Positions 18,260-28,119 of a stretch of 39,147 nucleotides of DNA are shown piece after piece. The stretch covers positions 1 through 39,147 of the forward strand of contig CAMWGV010000027.1 in NCBI GenBank assembly GCA_947173945.1, in the 5' to 3' direction. Each line of letters begins with the position of its first letter. Position 1 is the stretch's first letter. Both the position numbers and the translations under genes were made by a program. The notes beneath the pieces were generated by a model. That model was not told the origin of the DNA. It saw only the letters and a list, made by a program, of their open reading frames with translations, and ran no database searches. This stretch comes from an uncultured Lachnospiraceae bacterium. Lineage in GTDB: Bacteria > Bacillota > Clostridia > Lachnospirales > Lachnospiraceae.

Positions 18260-21175
18260 TTGAAATTAGAAAATCTAACGGCATATGAATTGGTTGAAAA
18301 GCAGGATTTACCTGAGGTTAAGGGAACAGGATATGTCCTTTGTCATAAAAAGACGAAAGCAAAGGTGCTTGTTGTGTGTAACGATGATAACAATAAGGTC
18401 TTTACCATAGGCTTCCGGACACCTCCGGAAAATGATATGGGAATACCTCATATTATGGAGCACTCTGTTTTGTGTGGTTCAAAAAGATTTCCGGCTAAGG
18501 ACCCATTTGTGGAGCTTTGTAAGGGCTCATTAAACACATTCTTAAATGCAATGACCTATTCGGACAAAACGGTTTATCCTGTGGCAAGCTTAAACAAAAA
18601 GGATTTCCACAATCTTATGCACGTTTACCTTGATGCTGTATTTTATCCGAATATATATGACAGGGAGGAGATTATGCAGCAGGAGGGCTGGCATTATGAA
18701 ATTGACAGTGAGACGGGCGAGCTAAAGTATAATGGTGTTGTTTTTAATGAAATGAAGGGGGTATTTTCATCTCCGGAACAGCAGCTTTACCGTGTAATTG
18801 AGAAATCACTTCATGAGCATACTGCATATGGCTATGAGTCAGGCGGAGATCCTGTGTATATTACAGACCTTGACAGGGAGACATTTCTTGATTTCCATAG
18901 AAGATATTATCACCCAAGCAACAGCTACATTTATTTGTATGGCGATATGGATGCAGCTGCAGAGCTTGAATTTATAGATAAAGAGTATCTTTCCTCATAT
19001 GATTATCTGAGTATAGATTCTGAACTGACGGATGAAGCGGAATTTGATGCGCCAAAGCATTTAAAGGAGGAATATTCACTTGCAGATGCGGAGGATGAGA
19101 GTGATAACACATATCTTACCTACAACGTAAGAGTTGGAAAGAGTACGGACAAAAAGCTTTGCATGGCATTTTCCGTAATTGAACATGCACTGCTTGATGC
19201 ACCGGGCGCACCTCTGAAAAAGGCCCTCATTGATGCAGGGATTGGAATGGATGTTTTCTCATCTTATGATGATGGAATCAAACAGCCGACATTTTCCATT
19301 ATTGCTAAAAATGCAAATGAGTCTGATGAGGAACGGTTTATAAAAACAATTGAAGATACATTGTCGGCAATTGTAAAGGATGGCATTAACAAAAGGTCAT
19401 TCCTTGCAGCAATTAATTACTATGAGTTCAAGCATAAGGAGGGAAATTTCGGAAGATATCCGAAGGGACTTATGCTTGGTCTTAATGCGTTTTCGACATG
19501 GCTTTATGATGATAATGAGGCACTTAGCACATTTTCATTAAATGAGATTTTTGATGAGCTTAAGGCTGATGTGGAAAACGGCTATTTTGAAAAGCTTATA
19601 AAGGATTATATTATTGAAAATAAAAATAAAACCTATGCGATGCTTGTGCCGAAAAAGGGGCTTAACAATGTAATAATGGAAAACGAAAAGGCTAAGCTTG
19701 CAAAATATAAGGAAACACTTACAAAGGAACAGCTTGATGACATAGCAAAAAATGCGGATGCACTTAAAGAATATCAAAGCGCACCAAGTACGCCGGAGGA
19801 GCTCAGAACAATTCCGCTTTTGGAGATTTCGGATATAGACAGAAAGGCAAGAAAGCTGAATAATCAATTTTCAGAAATAGAAATGGTCAAGATTGTAAGT
19901 CATAATATTTTTACCAACGGAATAAGTTATGTAAACTTGAATTTTGATATATCAGATATTGATTATAATAAATATCCATACATTGCTTTGTTGACTGAAA
20001 TATTTAAATATGTTGATACTGAAAATTACAGTTATAACGACCTTGCCAATGAGATTAATCTGCAGACAGGTGGTATTGGATTTGGTACGACAGTATCAAA
20101 TACAAAGGAGCTTGATAAGATAAATGTTCATTTTATTGTCAATGCAAAAATGTTGGATGATAAGCTTGACGTGGCAATGGAGCTTATAAATGAAATTTTG
20201 TTCTCATCAAAAATTGACGATAAAAAGAGGCTGAAGGAAATTATTTCGGAGACAAGGGTAAACATGAAGAACGAGCTTGTTGCGTCAGGTCACCTGACAG
20301 CAGCAGGAAGGGCACTGTCATATATTTCTCCGATAGGTGTTGTAAAGGAACTGACAGAGGGCGTGGATTTCTATAAATTCTTAGATGGACTTGATAAGGA
20401 TTTTGAAAATGTATATGATGAGCTTTCGACGACATTAAAGTCTGTTTTGGGAGAGGTCTTAAGACGTGGAGGACTTACAATTTCATATACCTCTGATAAA
20501 AATCCGGAGGAAATGCTTAAGAAATCCGTAACAAAGCTTTCAAACCTGCTTTCAACACGTGCTTCCTTTGATAATCCTGAGGTTATTGAACCAAAGTCTT
20601 TCAACGAGGGCTTTAAAACGGCAAGTCAGGTTCAGTATGTGGCAACAGCCGGCAATTACAAGGAAAAGGGATTGGAGTTCCGGGGTGATTTATATGTCCT
20701 TCAATCTATATTTTCATATGATTACCTGTGGCTGAACGTACGTGTAAAGGGTGGCGCGTATGGCTGTATGTGTGCTTTTGCGAGAAGCGGTAACGCATAT
20801 TTTACCTCCTACAGAGACCCTAACCTTATGGAGACCTACAATATTTACAAGGAAGCTCCGTCCTATGTGAAAAGCTTTGATGCGGACGACAGGGATATGA
20901 CAAAATACATTATCGGAGCAATAAGCAAGCTTGATTCACCGCTTACACCATCAGCAGAGGGAGCATTTTCCTTTGCCGCATATCTTATGGGTGTGACGGA
21001 TGAGGATTTGCAGAAAGAGCGTGATCAGGTACTTTCATCCACAGTAGATAGTATAAGAGAGCTTGCCCCGTATGTTGAGGCGGCTGTTGGTCAGGACGTA
21101 ATCTGTGTTATAGGAAATGAAAATAAGCTGGAGTCTGCAAAGGATAACTTTAAGACTGTGGCAAGCGTGTTTTAA
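18260..21175 (+). CDS. M16C family zinc metallopeptidase (presequence protease-like)
   Basis: At 971 aa this has the full length of M16C enzymes (PreP/Cym1 relatives), which degrade peptides in a closed chamber formed by two joined halves. The inverted zinc motif is HIMEH (about residues 64-68) within GIPHIMEHSVLCGS; the third ligand is the Glu in FNEMKG (about 164). The C-terminal half holds the conserved RVKGGAYGCM segment. I place the start at TTG 18260, eight bases after GGAGG at 18247-18251; an in-frame TTG at 18245 overlaps that ribosome site, and no ATG is available. No signal peptide, so it is likely cytoplasmic. era starts 17 bases downstream. Physiological substrate unknown. Confidence 0.93.
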   Translation: MKLENLTAYELVEKQDLPEVKGTGYVLCHKKTKAKVLVVCNDDNNKVFTIGFRTPPENDMGIPHIMEHSVLCGSKRFPAKDPFVELCKGSLNTFLNAMTYSDKTVYPVASLNKKDFHNLMHVYLDAVFYPNIYDREEIMQQEGWHYEIDSETGELKYNGVVFNEMKGVFSSPEQQLYRVIEKSLHEHTAYGYESGGDPVYITDLDRETFLDFHRRYYHPSNSYIYLYGDMDAAAELEFIDKEYLSSYDYLSIDSELTDEAEFDAPKHLKEEYSLADAEDESDNTYLTYNVRVGKSTDKKLCMAFSVIEHALLDAPGAPLKKALIDAGIGMDVFSSYDDGIKQPTFSIIAKNANESDEERFIKTIEDTLSAIVKDGINKRSFLAAINYYEFKHKEGNFGRYPKGLMLGLNAFSTWLYDDNEALSTFSLNEIFDELKADVENGYFEKLIKDYIIENKNKTYAMLVPKKGLNNVIMENEKAKLAKYKETLTKEQLDDIAKNADALKEYQSAPSTPEELRTIPLLEISDIDRKARKLNNQFSEIEMVKIVSHNIFTNGISYVNLNFDISDIDYNKYPYIALLTEIFKYVDTENYSYNDLANEINLQTGGIGFGTTVSNTKELDKINVHFIVNAKMLDDKLDVAMELINEILFSSKIDDKKRLKEIISETRVNMKNELVASGHLTAAGRALSYISPIGVVKELTEGVDFYKFLDGLDKDFENVYDELSTTLKSVLGEVLRRGGLTISYTSDKNPEEMLKKSVTKLSNLLSTRASFDNPEVIEPKSFNEGFKTASQVQYVATAGNYKEKGLEFRGDLYVLQSIFSYDYLWLNVRVKGGAYGCMCAFARSGNAYFTSYRDPNLMETYNIYKEAPSYVKSFDADDRDMTKYIIGAISKLDSPLTPSAEGAFSFAAYLMGVTDEDLQKERDQVLSSTVDSIRELAPYVEAAVGQDVICVIGNENKLESAKDNFKTVASVF

Positions 21176-21192
21176 TTACAAAGGAGATATGA

Positions 21193-22110
21193 ATGACAGA
21201 TAAATACAAATCTGGATTTGTTGCTATCATTGGCAGACCCAATGTCGGAAAATCTACACTTATGAATAGGCTTATTGGGCAGAAAATTGCCATAACAAGC
21301 AATAAGGCGCAGACAACGAGAAACCGGATACAGACTGTTTATACGGATGAGGAGGCACAAATTGTATTCCTTGATACTCCGGGTATCAATAAAGCGAAAA
21401 ATAAGCTGGGCGAGTATATGATGAGTGTTGCTCACGGAACCTTGTCTGAGGTGGACGCAGTTATGTGGCTTGTGGAGCCAACAACATTTATAGGTGCAGG
21501 AGAACGGCATATTATAGAGGTGCTGGGTAAAGTAAAAACACCGATTGTGCTTGTAATCAATAAGACGGACACGGTTGCGGAAAAGGAAATATTTGAGGCT
21601 ATTGATACCTATAAGGATGTGTGTAGCTTTGATGCAATTGTTCCAGTGTCAGCGATGAAGGGAAAAAATACGGATGAGCTTGTAAAGACCTTAAAATCAC
21701 TTCTACCATATGGACCACAGTTTTATGATGAGGACACTGTGACAGATCAGCCGGAGAGACAGATTGTTGCAGAGCTTATAAGAGAGCAGGCATTAAGACA
21801 GCTTGACAAGGAGATACCGCATGGCATAGCAGTCGTGGTGGACAGCATGAAGGAAAGAACTTCGGATGCAGGAAACAGAGGAATGATAGATATAGATGCA
21901 ACTATAATATGTGAGCGGGATTCACATAAGGGTATCATTATAGGAAAGAAAGGTGCCATGCTGAAAAGCATTGGTACAAAAGCAAGAATCAGTATGGAAA
22001 ATCTTCTGGATGCAAAGGTTAATCTTAAGCTCTGGGTTAAGGTTAAGAAGGATTGGAGAGACAGTGAGATTTTGCTGAAAAATTATGGCTATAGGGAAAG
22101 TGAACGTTAG
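21193..22110 (+). CDS. era: GTPase Era, 30S ribosome assembly factor
   Basis: The 305-aa protein binds 16S rRNA near its 3' end and helps mature the 30S subunit. GTPase motifs are complete: G1 GRPNVGKS, G2 region KAQTTRNRIQ, G3 DTPG, G4 NKTD. The C-terminal KH domain contains IIIGKKGAMLKSIG followed by the usual LWVKVKKDWRD. Standard length. AAGGAGAT precedes the ATG. It lies between the M16C gene and recO with short gaps; the era-recO pairing is common in Firmicutes. Confidence 0.98.
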   Translation: MTDKYKSGFVAIIGRPNVGKSTLMNRLIGQKIAITSNKAQTTRNRIQTVYTDEEAQIVFLDTPGINKAKNKLGEYMMSVAHGTLSEVDAVMWLVEPTTFIGAGERHIIEVLGKVKTPIVLVINKTDTVAEKEIFEAIDTYKDVCSFDAIVPVSAMKGKNTDELVKTLKSLLPYGPQFYDEDTVTDQPERQIVAELIREQALRQLDKEIPHGIAVVVDSMKERTSDAGNRGMIDIDATIICERDSHKGIIIGKKGAMLKSIGTKARISMENLLDAKVNLKLWVKVKKDWRDSEILLKNYGYRESER

Positions 22111-22140
22111 GTTGTTACAAAAGGTAAATGGGGATATGCT

Positions 22141-22881
22141 ATGAAAGAAGAACTTGTGCTAAACGGAATCGTTTTGTATGCAACTCTCGTAGGTGAATAT
22201 GACAAGCGGCTTGTTGTGCTCACAAAGGAGAGGGGAAAGATAACCATATTTGCAAATGGTGCAAGACGCCCGGGCAGCCAGTTTCGGGCGGCAAGCCAGA
22301 GCTTTGTTATGGGCAGCTTTACAGTCACATCGGGAAGGGAGTCTTATAACCTGCATAAGGTTGATGTAAGCGAGTATTTTGAGGAGCTTCCTATGGACAT
22401 GGAAAAGATGTGCTACGCATCCTATTTTTGTGAGCTTATGTCCTACTATACAAGGGAGGGCGACTCCTGTGTGAAAAACTTAAATTTGCTTTATGTTACA
22501 TTAAAGGCTCTTATAAAAGGGCATATGCCAAATACGCTTATAAAGGCTGTGTACGAAAACAGGCTTATGGATATTGAAGGGCAGGGCATACACTGCTATA
22601 GCTGCGTAAAATGTTCGGATAAGGAGCTTACATATTTTAACTGTAAGCAGGGTGGTCTGTTATGTACGGACTGTGCAAAAAAAACGAATACAACCAGAAG
22701 GATAAGCAGCACGCTTGTCTATACGTTGCAGTTTATACAGTCGGAACCTTTGGGAGAACTGTTTTCATTTTCGCTTTCAGATGATGCACTTAAGGAGCTT
22801 GTAAGCGTAACAGATAGCTTTTTAAATGAATATGTAGACAAAAAATTCAAGTCATTGGAAATTCTTTCTACTTTGGCTTGA
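22141..22881 (+). CDS. recO: DNA repair protein RecO
   Basis: The 246-aa RecF-pathway protein loads RecA on SSB-coated single-stranded DNA with RecR. It begins with the OB-fold strand pattern (LVLNGIVLYATLVGEYDKRLVVLTKERGK contains the family's start), followed by KITIFANGARRPGSQF. The zinc-binding cysteines of Firmicute RecO are present: CYSCVKC and, 20 residues on, LLCTDC. Length is standard. It starts 30 bases after era and is followed by glyQS. Confidence 0.94.
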   Translation: MKEELVLNGIVLYATLVGEYDKRLVVLTKERGKITIFANGARRPGSQFRAASQSFVMGSFTVTSGRESYNLHKVDVSEYFEELPMDMEKMCYASYFCELMSYYTREGDSCVKNLNLLYVTLKALIKGHMPNTLIKAVYENRLMDIEGQGIHCYSCVKCSDKELTYFNCKQGGLLCTDCAKKTNTTRRISSTLVYTLQFIQSEPLGELFSFSLSDDALKELVSVTDSFLNEYVDKKFKSLEILSTLA

Positions 22882-22949
22882 AATATTTGTGGAATGTATG
22901 TAAAATAAAGACTTGATTAAAATCAAAAGAGAGGTGTGATTTCGATAAT

Positions 22950-24338
22950 ATGGAAAAGACAATGGAGAAAATAGTTTCACTCGCTAAATCAAGAGGATTC
23001 ATATATCCCGGTTCAGAGATTTATGGAGGATTAGCCAATACATGGGACTATGGAAATCTGGGCGTTGAGTTTAAGAACAATGTGAAAAAGGCATGGTGGA
23101 AAAAATTTATACAGGAGAATCCTTACAACGTAGGTGTTGACTGTGCCATACTTATGAACCCACAGACATGGGTTGCATCCGGACACGTTGGAAGCTTTTC
23201 GGATCCGCTTATTGACTGTAAGGAATGTCATGAAAGATTCCGGGCGGACAAGATTATAGAGGACTTTATGCAGGAAAACGGTATTGCCTTAGAGGGCAGC
23301 GTTGATGCATGGGGCAAGGATGAAATGGTAAATTTTATTGAAGAAAAGAATGTGTGCTGTCCAAGCTGCGGAAAGCACAATTTTACTGACATAAGGGAAT
23401 TTAATCTTATGTTCAAGACATTTCAGGGCGTTACGGAGGATTCATCCGCCACATTATATTTAAGACCTGAGACTGCACAGGGAATTTTTGTAAACTTCAA
23501 GAATGTTCAGAGAACATCAAGAAAGAAAATTCCGTTTGGTATCGGTCAGATAGGAAAATCATTCAGAAATGAAATTACACCTGGAAACTTTACATTCCGG
23601 ACGAGAGAGTTTGAGCAGATGGAGCTTGAATTTTTCTGTGAGCCTGATACAGACCTTGAGTGGTTTGCATACTGGAAGGATTTTTGTATTAACTGGCTCA
23701 AGGAGCTTGGCATGAAGGAAGACGAGATGAGATATCGTGATCATGACAAGGAGGAGCTTTCCTTCTATAGTAAGGCAACAACTGATATAGAATTTTTATT
23801 CCCATTTGGATGGGGAGAGCTTTGGGGAATCGCTGACAGAACAGACTATGACCTTACACAGCATCAGAACACCTCAAAGGAGCCGATGGATTACTTTGAC
23901 GATGAGAAGAAGATAAAGTATGTGCCATATGTAATAGAGCCATCACTTGGAGCTGACCGTGTCACACTTGCATTTTTGTGCTCTGCATACGATGAGGAGG
24001 AGCTTGAGGGCGGTGATACAAGAACTGTACTCCATTTCCATCCTGCACTTGCACCTGTAAAGATAGGTGTGCTTCCACTTTCAAAGAAGCTGAATGAGGG
24101 TGCGGAGAAAATATATACGGAGCTTTCAAAATATTACAACTGTGAGTTTGACGACAGAGGTAATATCGGAAAGAGATACAGAAGACAGGATGAGATTGGA
24201 ACTCCGTTCTGTGTAACCTACGATTTTGACTCTGAAAATGACGGAGCAGTAACCGTAAGAGACAGAGACACAATGGAGCAGGAGAGAATAAAGATAGAAG
24301 ATTTAAAGGCTTATTTTGAGAAGAAGCTGTACTATTAA
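22950..24338 (+). CDS. glyQS: Glycyl-tRNA synthetase, single-chain dimeric type
   Basis: This 462-aa class II synthetase charges tRNA-Gly. It is the eukaryote/archaea-like homodimeric form, not the separate glyQ and glyS subunits. Signatures include [20 protein letters not shown] at the N-terminus, a zinc-like cysteine set (CKEC and CPSCGKHN) and class II motifs 2 and 3 around [22 protein letters not shown] and the later EPSLGADR segment. The C-terminal anticodon-binding domain is complete. AGAGAGGTG lies about 13 bases before the ATG, a little far. The gap from recO is only 68 bases, too short for a T-box leader. Confidence 0.97.
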   Translation: MEKTMEKIVSLAKSRGFIYPGSEIYGGLANTWDYGNLGVEFKNNVKKAWWKKFIQENPYNVGVDCAILMNPQTWVASGHVGSFSDPLIDCKECHERFRADKIIEDFMQENGIALEGSVDAWGKDEMVNFIEEKNVCCPSCGKHNFTDIREFNLMFKTFQGVTEDSSATLYLRPETAQGIFVNFKNVQRTSRKKIPFGIGQIGKSFRNEITPGNFTFRTREFEQMELEFFCEPDTDLEWFAYWKDFCINWLKELGMKEDEMRYRDHDKEELSFYSKATTDIEFLFPFGWGELWGIADRTDYDLTQHQNTSKEPMDYFDDEKKIKYVPYVIEPSLGADRVTLAFLCSAYDEEELEGGDTRTVLHFHPALAPVKIGVLPLSKKLNEGAEKIYTELSKYYNCEFDDRGNIGKRYRRQDEIGTPFCVTYDFDSENDGAVTVRDRDTMEQERIKIEDLKAYFEKKLYY

Positions 24339-24372
24339 ATGAATAGAAACATGGCAAAATAATGTAATTTAG

Positions 24373-24418
24373 AAAAAACCGGCAGTATATGCTACGAGTA
24401 GTATACTGTCGGTTTTTT
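24373..24418 (+). terminator. Intrinsic terminator after glyQS
   Basis: A 17-pair stem, 24373-24389 with 24402-24418, including AAAAAACCGGCAGTATA on the left and one G-U pair. The right arm ends in six T residues. It closes the M16C-era-recO-glyQS segment. Confidence 0.92.
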
Positions 24419-24479
24419 GTTTGTTGTCAAAAAAGATTACTGCACAAAATCATTAGAACAATGTTATGGTTGTTCCTAA

Positions 24480-24600
24480 TTTAGTTTACATAACTTTTAG
24501 TAGGGCGAAAAGTAATAAAAATAGTACTTAAAGTACCAATAATGGTACAAAAAAACTAGCTGATTTTTGGTAAAAATTGCTATATAATTTTATTATATTT
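24480..24600 (+). promoter_or_regulatory. GTAC-box promoter module A (first ABC exporter)
   Basis: This occupies most of the gap between glyQS and the ABC genes. TTTAGTTTACATAA is at 24480-24493. GTAC boxes start at 24524, 24533 and 24545; the first two form a perfect palindrome, GTACTT-A-AAGTAC, and the last two form GTACCA-ATAA-TGGTAC. TATAAT is at 24583-24588 with a weak -35. The same elements recur with the same spacing at 27861-27981, before the second exporter. Likely an activator- or repressor-controlled promoter. The remaining ~100 bases to the start codon are an AT-rich leader with no recognised structure. Confidence 0.75.
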
Positions 24601-24706
24601 TGGATGTTAAACTAAAATACAAAAAATGAAATTATTCAAAAACAATTGACAGCAAATGATGTTTTTGCACAAGTTACAATCTATAACAAAGGGGGAGTAC
24701 AGTTAT

Positions 24707-25366
24707 ATGATAAAAATAATAAATCTGAAAAAGCAATATGGAACAGACAGTGCCAAATGTATTGCATTGAATAATTTAAATCTGGAATTGCCGGAAAAAA
24801 AGTTTATAGCAATTACCGGAAAGAGCGGTAGTGGCAAGACAACACTGCTTAATATGATTGGATTAATTGACAAGCCGAATTCTGGTGCCATAGAGGTAGA
24901 TGGAAAGAATATATTTAAATTCAGCAAAAAGGAAATCAGGGAATACAGACGAAATACGATAGGCGTTGTATTCCAATTTTTTCAGCTCATACCGGTGATT
25001 AACTGTTTTGACAACATAGTAATTGCAAATGAATTTGCTGCAAAATATGAAAAAGAATATTTTGATGAGTTAGTTGAAAAATTGGATATAGAAGATTTGT
25101 TAAATAAATATCCGGAGCAATTATCAGGAGGACAGCAGCAAAGAATAGCGATAGCAAGAGCTCTGATTAACCGTCCAAAGATAATCCTTGCAGATGAACC
25201 TACAGGAAATTTAGATTCTGAAAACAGCGAAAGTGTAGTCAATTTACTGAAAAGTGTTGTGGACCAGTATGATATAACGCTGATAATGGTCACACATGAC
25301 AACGATATAGCAAAGCAGGCTGACGTAAATGTATGCCTGGTTGATGGAAGAACAGATGCTCAATAG
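24707..25366 (+). CDS. ABC transporter ATP-binding protein (MacB/LolD/BceA type)
   Basis: The 219-aa ATPase starts at ATG 24707, nine bases after GGGGGAG; an in-frame ATG further upstream has no ribosome site. All motifs are present: Walker A GKSGSGKTT, Q-loop VFQFFQ, signature LSGGQQQR, Walker B ILADEPTGNLDSE and H-loop VTHD. The LSGGQQQR plus DEPTGNLD pattern is typical of the family that works with FtsX-like permeases in lipoprotein release, peptide export or antimicrobial peptide resistance. The permease gene starts 18 bases downstream. Regulated by module A. Substrate unknown. Confidence 0.93.
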   Translation: MIKIINLKKQYGTDSAKCIALNNLNLELPEKKFIAITGKSGSGKTTLLNMIGLIDKPNSGAIEVDGKNIFKFSKKEIREYRRNTIGVVFQFFQLIPVINCFDNIVIANEFAAKYEKEYFDELVEKLDIEDLLNKYPEQLSGGQQQRIAIARALINRPKIILADEPTGNLDSENSESVVNLLKSVVDQYDITLIMVTHDNDIAKQADVNVCLVDGRTDAQ

Positions 25367-25384
25367 ATTGGGGAGAGAACATTT

Positions 25385-27766
25385 ATGATATTAAAATTAA
25401 TTATCGGAAATATCCTAGGTAACAAAAAGAAAACCATAAGCTCTATTCTAGGGATTTGTATATCGGTAATGCTGATATTTGTGGTTATTAATACATATGT
25501 ATCCTTTCAGAAAATGCGTTTGGAAAATGCGTATGATGCCTATGGGGAATATAATATTATTCTGCATGAAGTAAATCAGGAAGCATATAAATGGATTAAC
25601 AATAAGTCTGACAGATATACTCTTATCGGAGTTGAAAAGATAATTGGTGTGACCGATTCCCAAATCGCTATATTAGACAGTGGCCGCAATTCAACTCAAA
25701 TGAATCGGTATAAGCTTGTGGAAGGAACATTTCCGGAGCAGGCAGGAGAGGTTGCGATATCTGCAACTGCCAAGCTGAATGATGAGTTCATAATAAGTAA
25801 ATACAACGTAGGTGACAGCATTGAGCTGAATGGAAGCAACTATGTTATTTCGGGTATTCTAGATGATTACGATTACAGTACGGTAGACACTTATAAGGTC
25901 GCATTAATAAAAAGTGAAAATGCGGCAGATATCTACAATATATATTTGCATTGTGCCGGAAAAAGAGAGTATTTACGGGCTTTAAAGGAGATAAAAGAGT
26001 ATCTCGGTTTAGATGACAGCAGTATTTATCATGGAGACAAGGAGTATGGGTTCCTTTCCGGTTATACAATGATTTTAAATGATGAACTGAATCTAGTGGA
26101 GTTTGAAGGCAATGGAGGTTTGGATGATGTTAATATAGGACGAATGCTTTTCTTTTTTGCGGTTGTACTGATCTTATCATCCGTAATTCTTGGCCTTCAT
26201 ATATTTGCATCCTATCTGCATGGCAGAAATAAACAGCAGGGAATACTGCTCAGTCTCGGTTTCCCCAATTTATATATTTCATGCATGTATTTCGTTGAAT
26301 GTCTGATTCTAGTGGTTGTTGGCTGTCTTATGGGAACTTTGTTCGGACGGTATTTAACTGCTTTTTTGTTTGACTGCATTCAAAATATGCGCGTTACGAG
26401 GTTGGAAAATTTTAAGCCGCAGTTTACGGCACAGTCATACATGCTTGCAATTACGGTAAGCACGGTAGGTTTTATTTGCGGACTCCTGCCTGTAATAGTA
26501 AGAAACATGAATGCAGGAATTCATGAGATGATCAAGAGCAGGAGAAAAAAATATATTGATAATGTGACAGGAGTAAATAAACATAAACGTAAATTTATTA
26601 CATTTAAATATTTCCGCAAGGATAGCTATACATTTGAAAAAATATGTATTTATACGTCAATGATTATGATTGGATTGAGCTTAGTATTGTTGATTTATGT
26701 AAATAAGTATGTAAACTACACACTTTCTCTTAGGGAGGAACATGATTCGAAATTTGTCTTGTTATCCGATGACATAAGCTTAATGGGCGGGTTTGAAAAG
26801 CTGATACCCGGGGTTACATACTACGATATGGTTTATGATACACATGGGGTGTTCCATGTCGGCAGGGATAATATCAATGAAAAATATAAAGACGTGCTTA
26901 TGTTTAAAGAGGCTGATTCTGTATACTGTGAGATTGCAGGGGTAAGTGAACAACAGTACAATAATAAGATAGAATCGGACTCTGGGATGACATATGAGGA
27001 GTTTGTCAATATGGGAGGCGCGATTGTCATTGACAATTATTTAACGGGAGATGACCGAATTTTAAAGGAATTACCGGAAACCTTAAAGTATGACGGAAGG
27101 TATGACTATGACTTTGGGATTACATACGACCCAGGGGAAGTGAAAATAATAGGGCATGGGAAGTTTAAAAACTGGGATGATCAAAGAGGCATATCCATCA
27201 TTGTTCCTGATGAAATGTTTAAGGAAAAATTTGATTATACAACTGTAAGGATTAGCATAAATGTGAAGGACGGATATGAAATTAAAGCCGCAGAAATGCT
27301 GAATCAATGTGCTTTGAAATATAAGTATTCGTTTCATGATTATGTGACTGAATATATAAAAGAGCAGGATAACAACATGACTATCCGTGTATATACATAT
27401 GGGGTTTTCCTATTTATTACGGTAATGAATTTGTTTATCATCGTCTATGTAAATATTTTAGTATATATACGTAGAGGAAGAAACATATCAATTCTCAAAA
27501 CCTTGGGCCATTCTGACATAAGGATAATATGCCCTATGATAATTGAGGTAATAGTGCAAAGTATTGTTGGTGCAGTTATATCGGTGTTTATCAGTACAGT
27601 TGCATCAAAACGATTGCTTCCGGAAGTGACGCAACATGTAATTCTTACAAATGGTGCAGGAAATATTTTGTATGTTTTATTGTTTTTGGTTGTAACACAA
27701 ATGGTAGCCATTACAGTTATATTTATACGGGTACGAAAGCAGGAGATAATATATGATTTAAGATAA
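25385..27766 (+). CDS. FtsX-like ABC permease, fused double unit (8 TM)
   Basis: The 793-aa membrane protein is two FtsX/MacB permease units in one chain. Unit 1: TM1 about 18-38, an extracellular domain about 40-250, then TMs near 254-277, 298-320 and 350-372. Unit 2: TM about 421-440, a second extracellular domain about 445-655, then three TMs near 660-685, 710-730 and 755-775. This mechanotransmission layout suits export or extraction of a peptide or lipid from the outer leaflet. The extracellular regions resemble MacB-type periplasmic folds only in general plan. Partner ATPase is immediately upstream. Family clear, substrate unknown. Confidence 0.88.
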   Translation: MILKLIIGNILGNKKKTISSILGICISVMLIFVVINTYVSFQKMRLENAYDAYGEYNIILHEVNQEAYKWINNKSDRYTLIGVEKIIGVTDSQIAILDSGRNSTQMNRYKLVEGTFPEQAGEVAISATAKLNDEFIISKYNVGDSIELNGSNYVISGILDDYDYSTVDTYKVALIKSENAADIYNIYLHCAGKREYLRALKEIKEYLGLDDSSIYHGDKEYGFLSGYTMILNDELNLVEFEGNGGLDDVNIGRMLFFFAVVLILSSVILGLHIFASYLHGRNKQQGILLSLGFPNLYISCMYFVECLILVVVGCLMGTLFGRYLTAFLFDCIQNMRVTRLENFKPQFTAQSYMLAITVSTVGFICGLLPVIVRNMNAGIHEMIKSRRKKYIDNVTGVNKHKRKFITFKYFRKDSYTFEKICIYTSMIMIGLSLVLLIYVNKYVNYTLSLREEHDSKFVLLSDDISLMGGFEKLIPGVTYYDMVYDTHGVFHVGRDNINEKYKDVLMFKEADSVYCEIAGVSEQQYNNKIESDSGMTYEEFVNMGGAIVIDNYLTGDDRILKELPETLKYDGRYDYDFGITYDPGEVKIIGHGKFKNWDDQRGISIIVPDEMFKEKFDYTTVRISINVKDGYEIKAAEMLNQCALKYKYSFHDYVTEYIKEQDNNMTIRVYTYGVFLFITVMNLFIIVYVNILVYIRRGRNISILKTLGHSDIRIICPMIIEVIVQSIVGAVISVFISTVASKRLLPEVTQHVILTNGAGNILYVLLFLVVTQMVAITVIFIRVRKQEIIYDLR

Positions 27767-27860
27767 AAGTTATGACATCAAAACGAAGAGTATAATGCAA
27801 TTTTTATTCATTGCTTTGGCTTAAGGATTTGAAAAGTATGTCTTTAAACAAGATTGTTAA

Positions 27861-27981
27861 TTTGGTTAACATAATTTAAAGTGGTACTAACAGTAATAAA
27901 AATGGTACTGAAAGTACTAAAAGTGGTACAAAGTGATGAGGTGACTTATCGGGGATGATGTTGTATAATTTTATTATATGT
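27861..27981 (+). promoter_or_regulatory. GTAC-box promoter module B (secreted protein and second ABC exporter)
   Basis: This lies in the 353-base gap between the two exporter units. It aligns without gaps to module A, offset 3381: TTTGGTTAACATAA at 27861-27874, GTAC at 27905, 27914 and 27926, and TATAAT at 27964-27969. By eye 35 of 40 bases match over the GTAC array and 18 of 20 around the -10. An extra GTAC is at 27884. The 5' part of the gap (27767-27860) shows nothing clear apart from a weak GCAAT/ATTGC hairpin; the leader after the promoter holds an orphan AAAGGGGGG site near 28048. Confidence 0.75.
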
Positions 27982-28119
27982 AAAATTTTGAAAATATAAT
28001 GCAAAATATGTAATAAATTTAGCATTATAATTCAAATGCTCATAAATAAAGGGGGGATACAAAAATTATACAATAATAACTTGTAAATATGTAATTAAGA
28101 AGAATAGGGGAGAAAAAGT

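Noticed and set aside
22882-22949. Possible T-box riboswitch before glyQS
   Set aside because: Only 68 bases separate recO from glyQS, with no stem or T-box core; too short.
24707-27766. BceAB-type bacitracin resistance module
   Set aside because: BceB permeases have about ten TMs with one large extracellular loop and are usually next to a BceRS two-component system; here there are two balanced FtsX units and no kinase.
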